Origin: Siphonodentalium dalli
Lineage: Eukaryota; Mollusca; Scaphopoda; Gadilida; Siphonodentaliidae
Length of the DNA stretch: 64,000 nucleotides
Assembly: GCA_032622095.1 (NCBI GenBank)
Contig: CP136066.1
Coordinates: 191,136,816 to 191,200,815 of the forward strand
Direction of reading: 5' to 3'
This document shows, piece after piece, positions 1 to 11,156 of the stretch (position 1 is the first letter of the stretch; each line of letters opens with the position of its first letter). Made by a program: the position numbers and the translations under genes. The notes beneath the pieces are model-generated. The model had not been told where the DNA came from, made no database searches, and saw only the letters and a program-made list of their open reading frames with translations.

Positions 1-639
1 AGTCCATACTCCACCCCCTCAGGGTGGCCGTTACCCTCCCCGGGTGAAGGCTGGGGTGTCTCTGATGGGTATTTGGGCGGGCCACCAACCCATGCGTCAA
101 ATTGACCGAAAGAGACCTTTTTGTGAATAAGGAATCAGTTTCAAAAGTCGTGTTCGTGTCTAACGTGTCAATCTGATCAGTCCGATCCGCCATGCTCTCA
201 GCCGCCAAATCGACATCCGAACGAGCGAATTGCAAACAGACATATATAGCAAGAAATCATCCATCACACTGGCACATATTTTGTTAGAATTTATCTCATA
301 AGTACCGACATCGCCTCCCCGAATTCCACTAAGACTCTCCTGCATCTACATTGATTGACAAACGCCCGCGCATAAACGCCTCCCCCAATTCAAAATAAAC
401 ACTCCCATATTCACGAAGAAACAACGATAATATTGGGCGAAAAATATCGGCCGAATAATTAAACCCAAAAAACTAGGTTTTAGTCAAACCTGGGGTAGGG
501 TGGTTTAACTTTGAATTTTTTTCAAAGTATATTTAAAGGTGTATGTTCGAGGCGAGACGTATGGTACGTACACATCATATATACCTAAGCTTATACTGAT
601 GATGATATAGCCAATTCACCAGAAACAATTAGTAATATT
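1..639. other. Gene-free stretch
   Basis: I see no supported coding exon, RNA gene or clear repeat border here. A 61-codon open frame on the minus strand (160-345) has no recognisable motif or splice sites. The end of the stretch (about 470-500) already carries AAACCTGGGGT-type motifs related to the array that follows. Confidence 0.5.
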
Positions 640-835
640 ACCATAACGTTATCACGTTAATAAAACCTAGTTTCAACTTAAACTGAGTTTATCACAAAAC
701 TTGGTTTAAGTACGCTAAAACCCAGTTTTACTCCCATAAACCTGGTTTAACTACTGTAAAACCAAGTTTAAACCCTACTTAAACTTAGTTTAAACTGGAG
801 TTAAACCTGGTCTAGTATAAAACCTAGTCTAAACC
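640..835. repeat. Degenerate AAACC(T/A)GGTTT palindromic array
   Basis: About ten imperfect copies of a self-complementary motif (AAACCTGGTTTA, AAACTTGGTTTA, AAACCCAGTTTT and similar) occur at irregular spacing of about 15-25 bp. The same motif recurs at 50520-50675 and, as TTTGGACCAGGTTT and TCTAGACCAG, at 37565-37710 and 47460-47480. This is what terminal or subterminal sequence of a DNA transposon family would look like; no transposase is linked to it here. Confidence 0.6.
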
Positions 836-1401
836 AGAGATGCCGATTCGGACCAATGTGTTTCATTATGGGAGATGACTATTTCTGTAAAATGAATATG
901 ACCAGGATTTTGCTATTTATCAACATATTTGATTTGATTCAAAAGTAAAACCTGATAATCAAACAAACCTGCACTGTTCGATCATGGATGTTTTTCCAGT
1001 GATCTGTGATGTGTCACCACTTCCGCCTCGACTCCTTGTTATCAATGTGGGCAGTCCATAAAACCTTAGATATGTCTTCAGTCCAAACTATTAAAGACGT
1101 TAGAGTTATTCATCTTTGTTTATCTGGAAATGTTGATGGTTTTTCCCCGCCTGCGTATGCACCAAGTGACAGTCCAGCTCTTGTTATATCTATATACATG
1201 TATATCCTGGATAGCAACCTTGTATAAATTAACTTGTTCGTTGTCTTTCTACTGGCCTTGGTGTATTTGTTCTATTCTACTCATGTTTCCATCATCAATA
1301 TGTTGTTCATCATAAATGTAATATTAATTGGGGCAAATAAATATTGTTTAAATCAACACATTCATGTATAAATGTTAATATATTATGGTATAATATTTCA
1401 G

Positions 1402-1619
1402 GTATAACATTGATGTTGGAAATATACGGACGTCTTGATGACCTTACTACTCCACAAAAGGCCAACGTTCTATTATATGTCTCCGGCATCGCCTACATCA
1501 ACTGCATCGTGAATCATTTATGCATTCAAAATACGGGTCGTCAAGATCAGAATCTACAAAATATTCCACTGCAAGGATATAGTCATATCAGCAAATGCAA
1601 AGATGATGAAGATCGCTAG
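1402..1619 (+). pseudogene. Rhodopsin-like GPCR TM7 exon, copy 1 (frameshifted)
   Basis: The exon follows a good acceptor (AATATTTCAG ending at 1401). It encodes MLEIYGRLDDLTTPQK, then a hydrophobic TM7-like helix with IAYINCIVN. Compared with copy 3, five bases are missing just after the Asn codon at about 1513. This removes the Pro of the NPxxY motif and shifts the frame, so the rest reads as unrelated peptide to the stop at 1617-1619. NPxxY at the cytoplasmic end of TM7 is the hallmark of class A receptors. No TM1-TM6 coding sequence is found nearby, so this is a duplicated terminal-exon fragment, not a working receptor. Confidence 0.65.
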
Positions 1620-2118
1620 TTATAAACTATCGTGTTTTGTGGGTAACAATTGAGTCAAATATAAACTATAATGGAAATTACATATATCAAGACATGTTTA
1701 TTTGCTATACATGATATTTACAAGGGGCAATTGAACAGTAATATATACATAACATTGCTATGACACCTTTGTCTAAAAACTAGTCGATATGTATACTGGG
1801 TGATGAAGACCACCAGTTGAAACCTGAATGAAAATATTTGAACTAAATGTGTTTCATTATGTGAGATGACTATTTCTGTAAAATGAATATGACCAGGTTT
1901 TTGCTATTTATCAACATATTTGATCTGATTCAAAAGTAAAACCTGATAATCAAACAAACCTACGCTGTTCGGTCATGAATGTTTTTCCAGTGATCTGTAA
2001 TGTGTCACCACTTCCGCCTCGACTCCTTGTTATCAATGTGGGTAGTCAATAAAGCCTTAGATATGTCTTCAGTCCAAACTATATAAGACGTTAGAGTTAT
2101 TCATCTTTGTTTATCTGG

Positions 2119-2297
2119 AAATAGACGGACGTCTTGATGACATGACTACACAACAGGCCAACATTATATTCTATGTCCATGGCATCGCCTACATCAACTG
2201 CACCTTGAACCCTATCTATGCATTCAAAATACGGGTCGTCAAGATCAGAATCTACAAAATATTCTACTGCAAGGATATAGTCATATCAACAAATTGA
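2119..2297 (+). pseudogene. GPCR TM7 exon, copy 2 (short unit)
   Basis: This copy lost the upstream intron-like sequence and splice acceptor: TATCTGGAAAT is joined directly to AGACGGACGTC, with TGGAAAT shared by both sides of the deletion seen in the long units. The frame still reads IAYINCTLNPIYAF followed by a basic tail KIRVVKIRIYKIFYCKD and a stop at 2295-2297. NPIYAF is one residue shorter than NPIIYAF in copy 3. Without an acceptor this exon is unlikely to be used. Confidence 0.6.
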
Positions 2298-3043
2298 AAG
2301 GTGACAAAGACCGCTAGTTATAAACTATCATGTTTTGTGGGTAGCAATTGAGTCAAATATAATCTATAATGGAAATTACATATATCAAGACATGTTTATT
2401 TGCTATACATGATATTTACAAGGGGCAATTGAACAGTAATATATACATAACATTGCTATGACACTTTTGTCTAAAAACTAGTCAATATGTATACTGGGTG
2501 ATGAAGACCACCAGTTGAAACCTGAATGAAAATATTTGAACTAAATGCGTCATTATGGGAGATGACTATTCTGTAAAAAGTAAAACCTGATAATCAAACA
2601 AACCTGCACTGTTCGGTCATGGATGTTTTTCCAGTGATCTGTAATGTGTCACCACTTCCACCCCGATTCCTTGTTATCAATGTGGGCAGTCAATAAAACC
2701 TTAGATATGTCTTCAGTCCAAAATATTAAAGACGTTAGAGTTATTCATCTTTGTTTATCTGGAAACGTTGAAGATTTTTCCCGCCTGCGTATGCACCAAG
2801 TGACAGTCCAGCTCTTGTTATGGCTATATAAATGTATATCCTGGATAGCAAGTTAGCAACCTTGTATAAACTAACTTGTTCGTTGTCTTTCTACTGGCCT
2901 TGATGTATTTGTTCTATTCTACTCATGTTTCCATCATCAAAATGTTGTTCATCATAAATGTAATATTAATTGGGGCAAATAAATATTGTTTAAATCTACA
3001 CATTCATGAATAAATGTTAATATATTATGGTATAATATTTTAG

Positions 3044-3300
3044 GTATAACATTGATGTTGGAAATAGACGGACGTCTTGATGATCTGACTACTCCACAAA
3101 AGGTCAACATTCTATTATATGTCTCCCGCATCGCCTACATCAACTGCATCGTGAACCCTATCATTTATGCATTCAAAATACGGGTCGTCAAGATCAGAAT
3201 CTACAAAATATTCTACTGCAAGGATATAGTCATATCAGCAAATGCAAAGGTGATGAAGATCGCTAGTTACAAACTATCGTGTTATGTGGGTAACAATTGA
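3044..3300 (+). pseudogene. GPCR TM7 exon, copy 3 (best preserved)
   Basis: The exon follows the acceptor ATATTTTAG (ending 3043) and is open to TGA at 3298-3300. It encodes a short polar loop (GRLDDLTTPQKVN), a TM7 helix containing INCIVNPIIYAF, then a basic membrane-proximal segment (KIRVVKIRIYKIFYCKD) typical of helix 8, and a short tail. NPIIYAF fits the NPxxY motif of class A receptors. I cannot name the receptor subtype. The four-fold duplication and the lack of other receptor exons argue for a pseudogene fragment; a last exon of a receptor whose other exons lie upstream of the window remains possible. Confidence 0.6.
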
Positions 3301-3764
3301 GTCAAATATAGTCTATAATGGAAATTACATATATCAAGACATTTTTATTTGCTACACATGATATTTACCAGGGGCAATTGAACAGTAATATATACATAAC
3401 ATTGCTATGACACTTTTGTCTAAAAACTAGTCGATATGTATCCTGGGTGGTGAAGACCACCAGTTGAAACCTGAATGAAAATATTTGAACAAAATGTGTC
3501 ATTATGGGAGATGACTATTTCTGTAAAATGAATATGACCAGGTTTTTGCTATTTATTAACATATTTGATCTGATTCAAAAGTAAAACCTGATAATCAAAC
3601 AAACCTACGCTGTTCGGTCATGAATGTTTTTCCAGTGATCTGTAATGTGTCACCACTTCCGCCTCGACTCCTTGTTATCAATGTGGGTAGTCAATAAAGC
3701 CTTAGATATGTCTTCAGTCCAAACTATATAAGACGTTAGAGTTATTCATCTTTGTTTATCTGTA

Positions 3765-3942
3765 AATAGACGGACGTCTTGATCACATGACTACACAACA
3801 GGCCAACATTATATTCTATGTCCATGGCATCGCCTACATCAACTGCACCTTGAACCCTATCTATGCATTCAAAATACGGGTCGTCAAGATCAGAATCTAC
3901 AAAATATTCTACTGCAAGGATATAGTCATATCAACAAATTGA
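3765..3942 (+). pseudogene. GPCR TM7 exon, copy 4 (short unit)
   Basis: Nearly identical to copy 2, with the same TGGAAAT-type junction (here TGTAAATAGACGGACGTC), the same INCTLNPIYAF reading and a stop at 3940-3942. The shared deletion and shared substitutions show that copies 2 and 4 descend from one short unit. Confidence 0.6.
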
Positions 3943-4080
3943 AAGGTGACAAAGACCGCTAGTTATAAACTATCATGTTTTGTGGGTAGCAATTGAGTCA
4001 AATATAATCTATAATGGAAATTACATATATCAAGACATGTTTATTTGCTATACATGACATTTACAAAGGGCAATTGTTTC

Positions 4081-5364
4081 ACTCATGGGTGGGAAGCTGA
4101 TAACAGCTGATTAATTTATGTGGTTTCATTGATTGAGGTCCTCCGTTGGTGGTGTCCCCCTTATACATTTCAACTGCTACACCCCTTGAACCAGTCTAAA
4201 TTCGTTATTTGACACCAGACCCCCGTGAGCCGAAAATGTCCAATTAGTACCACAAATTTTCAACATGATAAATTAATTCCCATATGGCTGTATTATCTAA
4301 CTTGTCCAAATGATGCCAGTCCCAACAGAAATTTGTCAAATATTTGAGAAATATAGACTTTGTCTAAAAACATCTATTTTCGCAATAATTGTTGGTTGGC
4401 AAAACAATGTTAACCTGGTGGCTACACTTAGAAAATGGCATTAATGGGGGAAATGATTGACTTTTTGATACCTCCCAAAAAAACATACTATACTGACAAA
4501 CCGAGTTTACTCGAGCTGTAGGCTCAACCTTTGTAGCGGTTACACGGATTAGCACATCAATATGTGAATAACTGAAACCTGGGTTAACATACTTTACGTT
4601 ATAATAACATGAAATTATCATTATAGATACCAAGAACAATAATATGTTCAGAGAAGATGCTTACAATGCTATAATTATTGAGAACAACAAAGTGTTTGAT
4701 TCGAAATCACTCGCAAGTTCAAGATATACTGCTAAATTGCAAGTTAAACTCCAGTATCATTAATATACACGTTCGGTGTTTATAGTCAGTTCTTGTTCAC
4801 TCGTTGTAACTGAACGTTTTTCACCTGTGTTAACTTGAAGCGATTGCGGTATTTGTGATTATTTGTTCAAAGGGTATGCTGTCCTCTAACGAACGCTTTC
4901 CACCACTAATATCTGATTTTCTATTTCGTTTTTCAACCTCTCATACTGGCCTTTTGTTGAGATATTGTTTACCTGGAATTGAATTATGCAAATGAGCTGA
5001 ACGCCTTCACCAGCGAATGATTACGGTGGCATGAATTTGGTCAGGTGATGGCATAATCACGCTTAACATCTATTGTTTGAAATCTACAATATTGATAGTC
5101 GATACAGGTTATATATTCACCTAATGAGGATTTCAATGGCGTTGTGTGGTATTCCATATCGTCGCGGAATGCGTAATATAGAAGGTCAGACTCTCTATTT
5201 CGCCACTATCGCCTGATGTTTTTATTTTTGTTACTCGCACGTCTGTTGCGCAATTTGTGACCTGTATTAAACAGCAGGATTTTATGAGTCAGTAATCAAC
5301 ATCATATATTTGGTATACAGTGCAAAGGTTAGTAAAATAAGTTGAATGAGTCTGTCATCGTAAT
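4081..5364. other. Gene-free stretch
   Basis: No coding exon or RNA gene is supported. A 91-codon minus-strand frame (4364-4639) shows no domain, no consensus splice context and no repeat of itself, and I treat it as chance. I see no clear inverted or tandem repeats. Confidence 0.5.
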
Positions 5365-5529
5365 TAAACAGTAATATCTACATAACAGGGCTGACACTTA
5401 TGTCCAAACGCTAGTTGATATGGATCATGGTTGTTGTAGACCACCAGCTCAAACCTGACTGAAAACGTTTGAACTAAATATGTGTATTAGAGAGATGACT
5501 CTATTTCTGCCAAATATATATATGTTACA

Positions 5530-5690
5530 CTCAATATGTCAAATCAGTCAGTTGGCCAAATGCCTGAAATTTTCAGTCATTTGGTGAAATGCCTGTGACC
5601 GCCAGTCATTTGGCCAATTGCCTAAAATGTTCAGTCATTTGGCCAGATGACTGAAATTGATCACCAGTCATTTGGCCAAATGACTGAAGA
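5530..5690. repeat. TTGGCCAAATGACTG inverted/tandem cluster
   Basis: About six copies of CAGTCATTTGGCCAAATGACTG and its half-sites lie within 160 bp at one end of the inserted block. The full unit is a near-perfect palindrome (two 11-base halves). It could be the terminal region of the element that brought in the integrase on the minus strand, about 0.3 kb away. I did not find a matching cluster at the other end (near 8165). Confidence 0.6.
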
Positions 5691-5924
5691 GTATTTATGT
5701 TTTTTTTATTTAATAACTGAACGATATTTCATATTTATTTATGCTTATTGTAACACAAAAATGAATAATCAAAACATGCAACACAAAATGCTTATGTGAC
5801 ACATAATATTATCATTTATTAGAACAATTGACACTGTTGTGACATCTACTATTACATAAAACATTATTCTTGAAACAATCACATCGCTTACTCTTACATC
5901 TCTTATGTCCATTGTAATTGACTT

Positions 5925-6545
5925 TGTGTGTGGCGTGGTTTACCATGTACTATCATTAGCTCTGGCCACAACTCCTTCAAATCAGAAATGATCTGAGCTG
6001 TGAATTCTGAACCGTTGTCGCTCTGTAGAATATGTGGCACACCGAATAACATAAATATGTCCAAGAGATGGTAGGCAACCTCAGCAGCTCGTTTTTATGT
6101 CAGTGATCAGATAACACAGAACTTTGTCAGATGGTCCTGATACACCATAATCCATTTGAAAGAACCATGCGGTAGCGACTGCATATCGATGAGGTCAACT
6201 TGATAACGAACTCTTTGGACAAGATCGGCCTAGCAACCACACCCTTTATCATCGGTCGAACACGTTTTCGCTGAAAGTCAATGCACATTGTCTTAAACAG
6301 CTCAATGGAATACCTGGTTACATTGGCATACTTCTTGCCTAACTCCTTCAACATCCGATCGGGGCCACCATGGCCAGTAGAAATGTGGGCACGTTTGATA
6401 ACATCAAATGTATCTTCGATGGTCACGAAATACTCTATTGGGTCATCGTTGATTTTGTGACGTCTTATCAACTTTTCAACATCACCACATTGAATAATCT
6501 CATACTTGGACTAACCAGTGTTATCTAAGTGTTTTCACAAACCCA
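5925..6545 (-). pseudogene. KRBA2/Ginger-like DDE integrase remnant
   Basis: Read on the minus strand, 6471-6127 encodes VIKRAHISTGHGGPDRMLKE, then KYANVTRYSIELFKTMC and RPMIKGVVARPILSKEF: the zinc-binding-like and linker region of KRBA2-like integrases (HHCC-like start, here with H..H). The core continues at 6093-5925 in other frames, with AAEVAYHLLDIFMLFGVPHI, then LQSDNGSEFTAQII, the second catalytic Asp region of an rve-type integrase fold, and MIVHGKPRHTQSQ. The segment around 6130-6190, where the first Asp should lie, is frameshifted. Family members are transposon-derived integrases that cut and join DNA ends. At least two frameshifts and no complete frame make this copy dead. Confidence 0.75.
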
Positions 6546-6882
6546 AAATGATAACAAGTTAACAATACAACAATGACTGAACTGTATTTAATAATAATCA
6601 AAGAAATTGACTGCCTTCGGTGTTGATTTCCGTAATGTGTTGCATCATCAACTTCCGATATGATCTACCTGGTATACTAACCTGACACAAATTTTAACAC
6701 ATGGGCTTACCTGAGGGTTTTTTAGCGCAAAAAAAACGTCTTTAAATTGAGCTTCTTGACTTGAGAACTTTTCTCGAAATATCGGTCGCAATTTTGTGCT
6801 GTTTGGATGAAAATCATTTACATTTTGTGAAGTTAAATGAGTGTCCTAAAGAAGTTACATGTATGTGTTTGAGAACTGAAAT
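6546..6882. other. Spacer between integrase and zinc-finger pieces
   Basis: Nothing supported beyond short A/T runs. It separates two fragments transcribed away from each other. Confidence 0.4.
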
Positions 6883-8164
6883 ATGGAGGAAACTATTTAT
6901 ATTGCTAAGGTCAAGGATCTGCTCGATGGTGTCGCCTCATATCAGAGGTTTTTAGTGATTACAAAATATTATAATAGCGTTGAAAATTTTAAGCAGCTAA
7001 CATCGGTTCTCGCTGATCTATTTATTGACAACCCACGCCATCATTGTCTATTCTGTCTATTCAGAGATTTCCACCAGTTTAGATCAGGCTGATCTTGGAA
7101 TACTCTGAAGAGCTGACAGGGGAGGGCTGTCGTTCTGTTCCAAAGCGAAAGCTGTCATGTAATCATAGATTTTTTTTATTGAAGAACAAATTCCAGCTTT
7201 TAGAGGAAGTTCCAAAAGGCCCACTGGAGAGCTGTTGAATTATTCAGATGATATCTTTGAGCCTGATCCAATTCTGAAGAACCAATTTTTGGAAACGCTG
7301 CAGCAAGGAAAATAACGAGGCATGAACAAGCTCTTGTGCATGTGATTAGTACAGCATCAACCGAAGTGCATAACGGCACTGCTTTAAACAGCAATCAACT
7401 GACTGCAAGAGCTACTACATCCTGTGAAGCTAAGATGAGCACTTCAATGGCTAGTCAGAAGCTTCAAATACCTTTAATGTTCCGTTACTACTGTGATATG
7501 TACCATGTGAACTACCAAACCGAAGATAGGCTCATGGCACATCTCGAAGATGAAAAACACAATAATGGTGGCTGCATTGAAAGGCATCAAACAGAAGCAA
7601 ATACATCACAAAGAACGCATCTGTGAACTTTGTAATGTAATTTGTAGCATGGATAATTTCAATAACCACATACATGGACAAAATCACGATAAGGTTATGA
7701 AGTACTATAATACACTTGGTATACCAACTCCTGATTCTACGGTTTCGAAGCATGCAACAGACACTGGGAAAACCACCACAGTTACATCTACATGTTCTTG
7801 TCCTGCAGCTGGAGTTATTAATCCTGGACTAAATAGGATGTCGGCGGCAACTACTGTTGCTGGGGTTGTATCAAAAACTTTAAAAACCACCACAGCTACA
7901 TCCAAGTTTTTATGGCCTGCAGCTGGAGTTATTAATCCTGCACTAAATAGGATGACAGCTCTAACTTCTGCAACTACTGTTGCCGAGGGTACAAAGCCTG
8001 CATCAAACACTTTAAAAACCACAACATCTACATTCGCGTTTCCATTGCCTGCATCTGGAGTTATTAATCCTGCACTTAATAGGATGACAACTCAAACTTC
8101 TGCAGCCGCAACTACTGTTACTGGGGTTACAAAGCCTGCATCAAACACTTTAAAAACCACAACA
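6883..8164 (+). pseudogene. U1-type zinc-finger gene fragment with repeated linker
   Basis: Two finger-like units can be read. The first (about 7486-7560) is YYCDMYHVNYQTEDRLMAHL followed by H-x5-H spacing; the second Cys is Tyr, so it probably cannot bind zinc. The second (7624-7690, next frame) is CELCNVICSMDNFNNHIHGQ then NH: an intact C-x2-C-x12-H-x5-H matrin/U1-type finger. A frameshift lies between them at about 7555-7600. Then come three copies of a Thr/Ala-rich unit of about 40 residues (AAGVINPALNRMT ... KTLKTTT). An upstream frame (6883-7092) with CLFCLFRDFHQF may be an earlier piece. Such fingers usually bind RNA or DNA. The frame runs straight into GPCR-repeat sequence at 8165, so the 3' end is lost. 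Confidence 0.6.
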
Positions 8165-8375
8165 TGCTATTTATTAGCAAATGTGTTTGACTTTAGTCTT
8201 TGTTTAAAAGTAAAACCTGATAATAAAACAGATCTGCACTGTTCGGCCATAAATTCGGTTCCAGTGACATCCAACATGATATTGGTTATGTGCCTCCATT
8301 TCCGACTCGACTCCTTGTTGCCGACGTAGGCATTCGAAAGAGAATTCGTTGTTTCTTCAGTACAAACTGTTCAGA

Positions 8376-8689
8376 TAAAATATAAACATTATAAAGAAAA
8401 CAAAAATGCACGTGGATTAATAAAGCCATATTTCAATGTATGTGACTTAGTATTATCCATGTTTACCTAAAATATTGTAAAATATAATTCACATGTCTCA
8501 TTATCTCTTGCCGCGGTACATAAAATTGTAAGCGGCTTTCTGTCATCGTCATTATTATAACTTTACTAAAACATACCATGGCATTTTATGTCACTTTGGT
8601 CAAGGTAGTTCAATATTTCTGCAGCTGGATAAAAAATATGGAAATAAAATTTAAACAAAACTCCCTACCTACCCTAATGCCAAGTCGCT
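8376..8689. other. Gene-free stretch
   Basis: AT-rich sequence with no supported gene or repeat boundary. Confidence 0.4.
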
Positions 8690-9070
8690 GACGTCAGGAT
8701 AAACTCGTTTGTCTGTCCATCTATCCATTCAACTCGTTTGTCTGTCCATCCATCCATACTATGCTTATGATATAATCCGTCCGGCCATCAATATGTCAAC
8801 AATTCTTTAAATATTTTCTCCAGAACCATAAGACAAATGGATTCACATTTAGTGTGGATGTTCCCTGGGTGACTCACATTCAGATTTGTTACAATTAGGT
8901 CGCCAGGTCAAATAGTTACGAAGCCAGGGCCGATAACTCTTTCTCTCCATAGTAATTCTTAAAGCGAATTATTCTCACGAATCATTTGACTTATTTAGCT
9001 TATATTTGGTATGGAGGGTCCTTGTATGGCTGGCGTTCAGAATTGTTCAAATGGGTCACTATTATGAATA
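8690..9070 (+). repeat. AGCTCACC-family interspersed repeat, copy 1
   Basis: Shares with 10060-10340 and 10515-10870 the blocks TCCATCCATC, GGATTCA.ATTT..TGTGGATGTTCCCTGGGTGA (split here for length), CACATTCAGATTTGTT, GGTCAAATAGTT and ATAACTCTTTC. No coding capacity; miniature or SINE-like. Confidence 0.75.
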
Positions 9071-9184
9071 CCCAGCACCATAATTGGCTTTAAATAACTG
9101 ATACCTGCCTGGAATTATCTGTTAATGTTCATTGTATGTATACCATGTATGCAACATACATATATAATGATGACGTCCGGATCA

Positions 9185-9605
9185 ACCATCATTCGTCTTT
9201 CCATCTGTCTGTCAAACTGTCTGTTGACATTATTTTACAAATAACGATCCATTATTTTGATAACAGGGGTTACAGATAATATCCTTATTATACCCCCTTT
9301 TAAAAAAAAGGGGGGTATACTGTTTTGCACCTGTCCGTCCGTCCGTGCATGCGTATGTACATCCGTCCGATGTCTGTTCATGTCATAACTTAGTGCTCGG
9401 ATATCAATGAAATTAGGCATGGATGTTCACTACTATGAGGACATTAAATAGAGGGATCCATCGTTTTGTTAGGATTTTCCATTCTAGAGTTATTCATCTT
9501 TGTTTAATTGGAAATAGTTGTTTTTTGGTCCGTCTGGTGTCTGTTCATGTCGTAACTGCAACAATTGTGCTGGGATCAACAAAATATGGCCGTATTATCG
9601 CTTAA
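9185..9605 (+). repeat. Element end with TATACCCCC palindrome and (GTCC)n
   Basis: TATACCCCCTTTTAAAA pairs with AAAAAGGGGGGTATA (9291-9320), followed by CTGTCCGTCCGTCCGTGC. The reverse-oriented equivalent is at 38848-38950. A 30-bp match to the GPCR-array unit (AGAGTTATTCATCTTTGTTT, 9486-9505) is also embedded here. Confidence 0.65.
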
Positions 9606-10059
9606 GTATCACAAAATATTACAACTTGATTTTAGAGTTATCCATCTTCATTCGCATTTCTGTCTGAAACCGTCCATTTGAGCATGTGTTTCTTGGCCAC
9701 ATTTTATTACACATCTCGAGAAATAACAAACTTCAACAAGAGCATCGCTAGGGCGTGGCAAAATACGCCCTTTAGAAATTTCGAATTGTACCGCAAAATA
9801 AAATAATGATTTGAGCTTACAAAGAATATCTGATATACCCCTAATTTCAATGCAGTGAAATTCTAAGCCTCAAAATGTCCGTAACTCTGATGAGGACAAA
9901 ATCGGAACAGTTTCATTAAACGCCCACTTAATTTTCAAGTCGCTGGTTATTTTTTTAGAGTTCTTTGAAATACGGTTTTAAGAACAATTTATGACATAAA
10001 ATATGATTAAAATACTATAATTCAGACTGGGGTTCAGAATTGTTCAAATGGGGTTACTT
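9606..10059. other. Gene-free stretch
   Basis: No coding exon supported. It contains CAAGAGCATCGCTA (9736), shared with 57324-57337, and a GGGCGT..ATACGCCC half palindrome (9751-9770). Confidence 0.4.
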
Positions 10060-10340
10060 TTTAGCTCACCTAAGACGAAGTCTCTGGTGGAGCTATAGTC
10101 ATCACCAGTCGTCCGTCCATCCATCACGATTCATTTTCTCCTCCTGAATCGTAAGACCGAATGGGTTCATATTTGGTGTGGATGTTCCCTGGGTGAATCA
10201 CATTCAGATTTGTTCAAATGAGGTCACCCGGTCAAATAGTTGCGGAGCTAGGACCACAACTCTTTCCCACCATAATAATTCTTATGACTTCTCAAATTTT
10301 ATTGGGCCAAATGGGTTCATATTTGTCCTTGGGCAAATGT
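10060..10340 (+). repeat. AGCTCACC-family interspersed repeat, copy 2
   Basis: Begins TTTTTAGCTCACCTAAGACG, and continues with CGTCCGTCCATCCATC and the TTTGGTGTGGATGTTCCC and GGTCAAATAGTT blocks. The AGCTCACC...GGTGGAGCT opening forms a small terminal hairpin. Confidence 0.75.
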
Positions 10341-10514
10341 GGTTCAGATTTTTCAAATGTAGTCACTGTGTTGAATGTTCAGATTGCACTACTTGCTCAA
10401 TTTAACACACACAAATATTTTTTTTAAACATGTTATAAAATTCTGCAAATTCATGATTGGCTGTTCGAATATTATTTTCTTAACCACCAGCATCCAGTTG
10501 AACTCATTATACCC

Positions 10515-10870
10515 TGATTTCGCAAAGAAAACTTCCGGGGGTATATTGCATTGAATTTGTCTGTCTCTCTGTCAGGTTTCTCGCATCCATCCATCTGTCC
10601 GGATATCTTCCCATCTGCCTATCAATTATTTTCTTCTCCAGATCATATTTAAGACCGAATGGGTTGATATATTTTGGTGTGGATGTCCCCTTGGTGACTC
10701 GCATTCAGATTTGTTCAAATGAGTTCATCGGGTCAAATAGGTGAGAAGCCAGGGCCATAACTCTTTCCCTCCATATTAATTCTTAAAACAATTTATTATC
10801 ATGAAACATCAGGCCTATTTAGCTTATGTTTGCTATGGAGGGTCCTTCAGTGACTTGTTCAGATTTGAAT
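10515..10870 (+). repeat. AGCTCACC-family interspersed repeat, copy 3
   Basis: Carries CCATCCATCTGTCC, TTTTGGTGTGGATGTCCCC, CAGATTTGTTCAAATGAG and AGGGCCATAACTCTTTCC, and lacks the clear AGCTCACC start. Confidence 0.7.
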
Positions 10871-11015
10871 AATGAAATAATTCGATCTTTCCTTATTGCA
10901 GTTAAGCGCAATTAGATCTTCTATGAAGCACAATAAGATTCCTTATTACGCTTAAGTTCAATTAATTATTAAATGTCAATTTCGCTTCCCATAGCTATAT
11001 CATAATGTGGAGAGT

Positions 11016-11156
11016 AATCAATTGGTTCTGAGAATTACGTTAAATAATTCACGAGAGGCGAGAGACGTCGGTAAGAAATGAGTACACCTTAGCACAAGTT
11101 CCTTACCTATAGGTCTCTCGCCTCGAGTTTAATGTTATTCTCTGGACTAATTGATT
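11016..11156. mobile_element. Small foldback element (MITE-like)
   Basis: Arms of about 55 bp begin AATCAATTGGTTCTGAGAAT and end ATTCTCTGGACTAATTGATT, with GAGGCGAGAGAC pairing to GTCTCTCGCCTC inside. The loop is about 25 bp. No coding capacity. I do not see an obvious target-site duplication. Confidence 0.75.

Larger units (their letters stand above)
840..4080 (+). repeat. Tandem A-B-A-B array carrying a GPCR exon
   Basis: Four directly repeated units start near 840, 1840, 2537 and 3487, each opening with a variant of ATGTGT..CATTATGGGAGATGACTATT. Units 1 and 3 are long (about 1 kb and 0.95 kb). Units 2 and 4 are short (about 0.7 and 0.6 kb) because about 300 bp between two TGGAAAT copies is missing. 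Units 2 and 4 share their own substitutions, so an A+B pair of about 1.65 kb was probably duplicated as a block. All units carry the same receptor exon. Older fragments lie at 5365-5515 and 8165-8375. Confidence 0.85.
5365..8375 (+). repeat. Older copy of the GPCR repeat split by a 2.65-kb insertion
   Basis: 5365-5515 matches the unit's 3' and 5' joins (AACAGTAATAT.TACATAACA, GACCACCAG.T.AAACCTGA, then GATGACT.TATTTCTG). 8165-8375 matches the next part of the same unit (TGCTATTTAT, AAAAGTAAAACCTGATAAT, GACTCCTTGTT). The two halves adjoin in the intact copies at 1840-2000, so 5516-8164 is inserted or rearranged sequence. Divergence is clearly higher than between the four tandem copies. The split holds the integrase and zinc-finger pieces listed separately. 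Confidence 0.7.
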
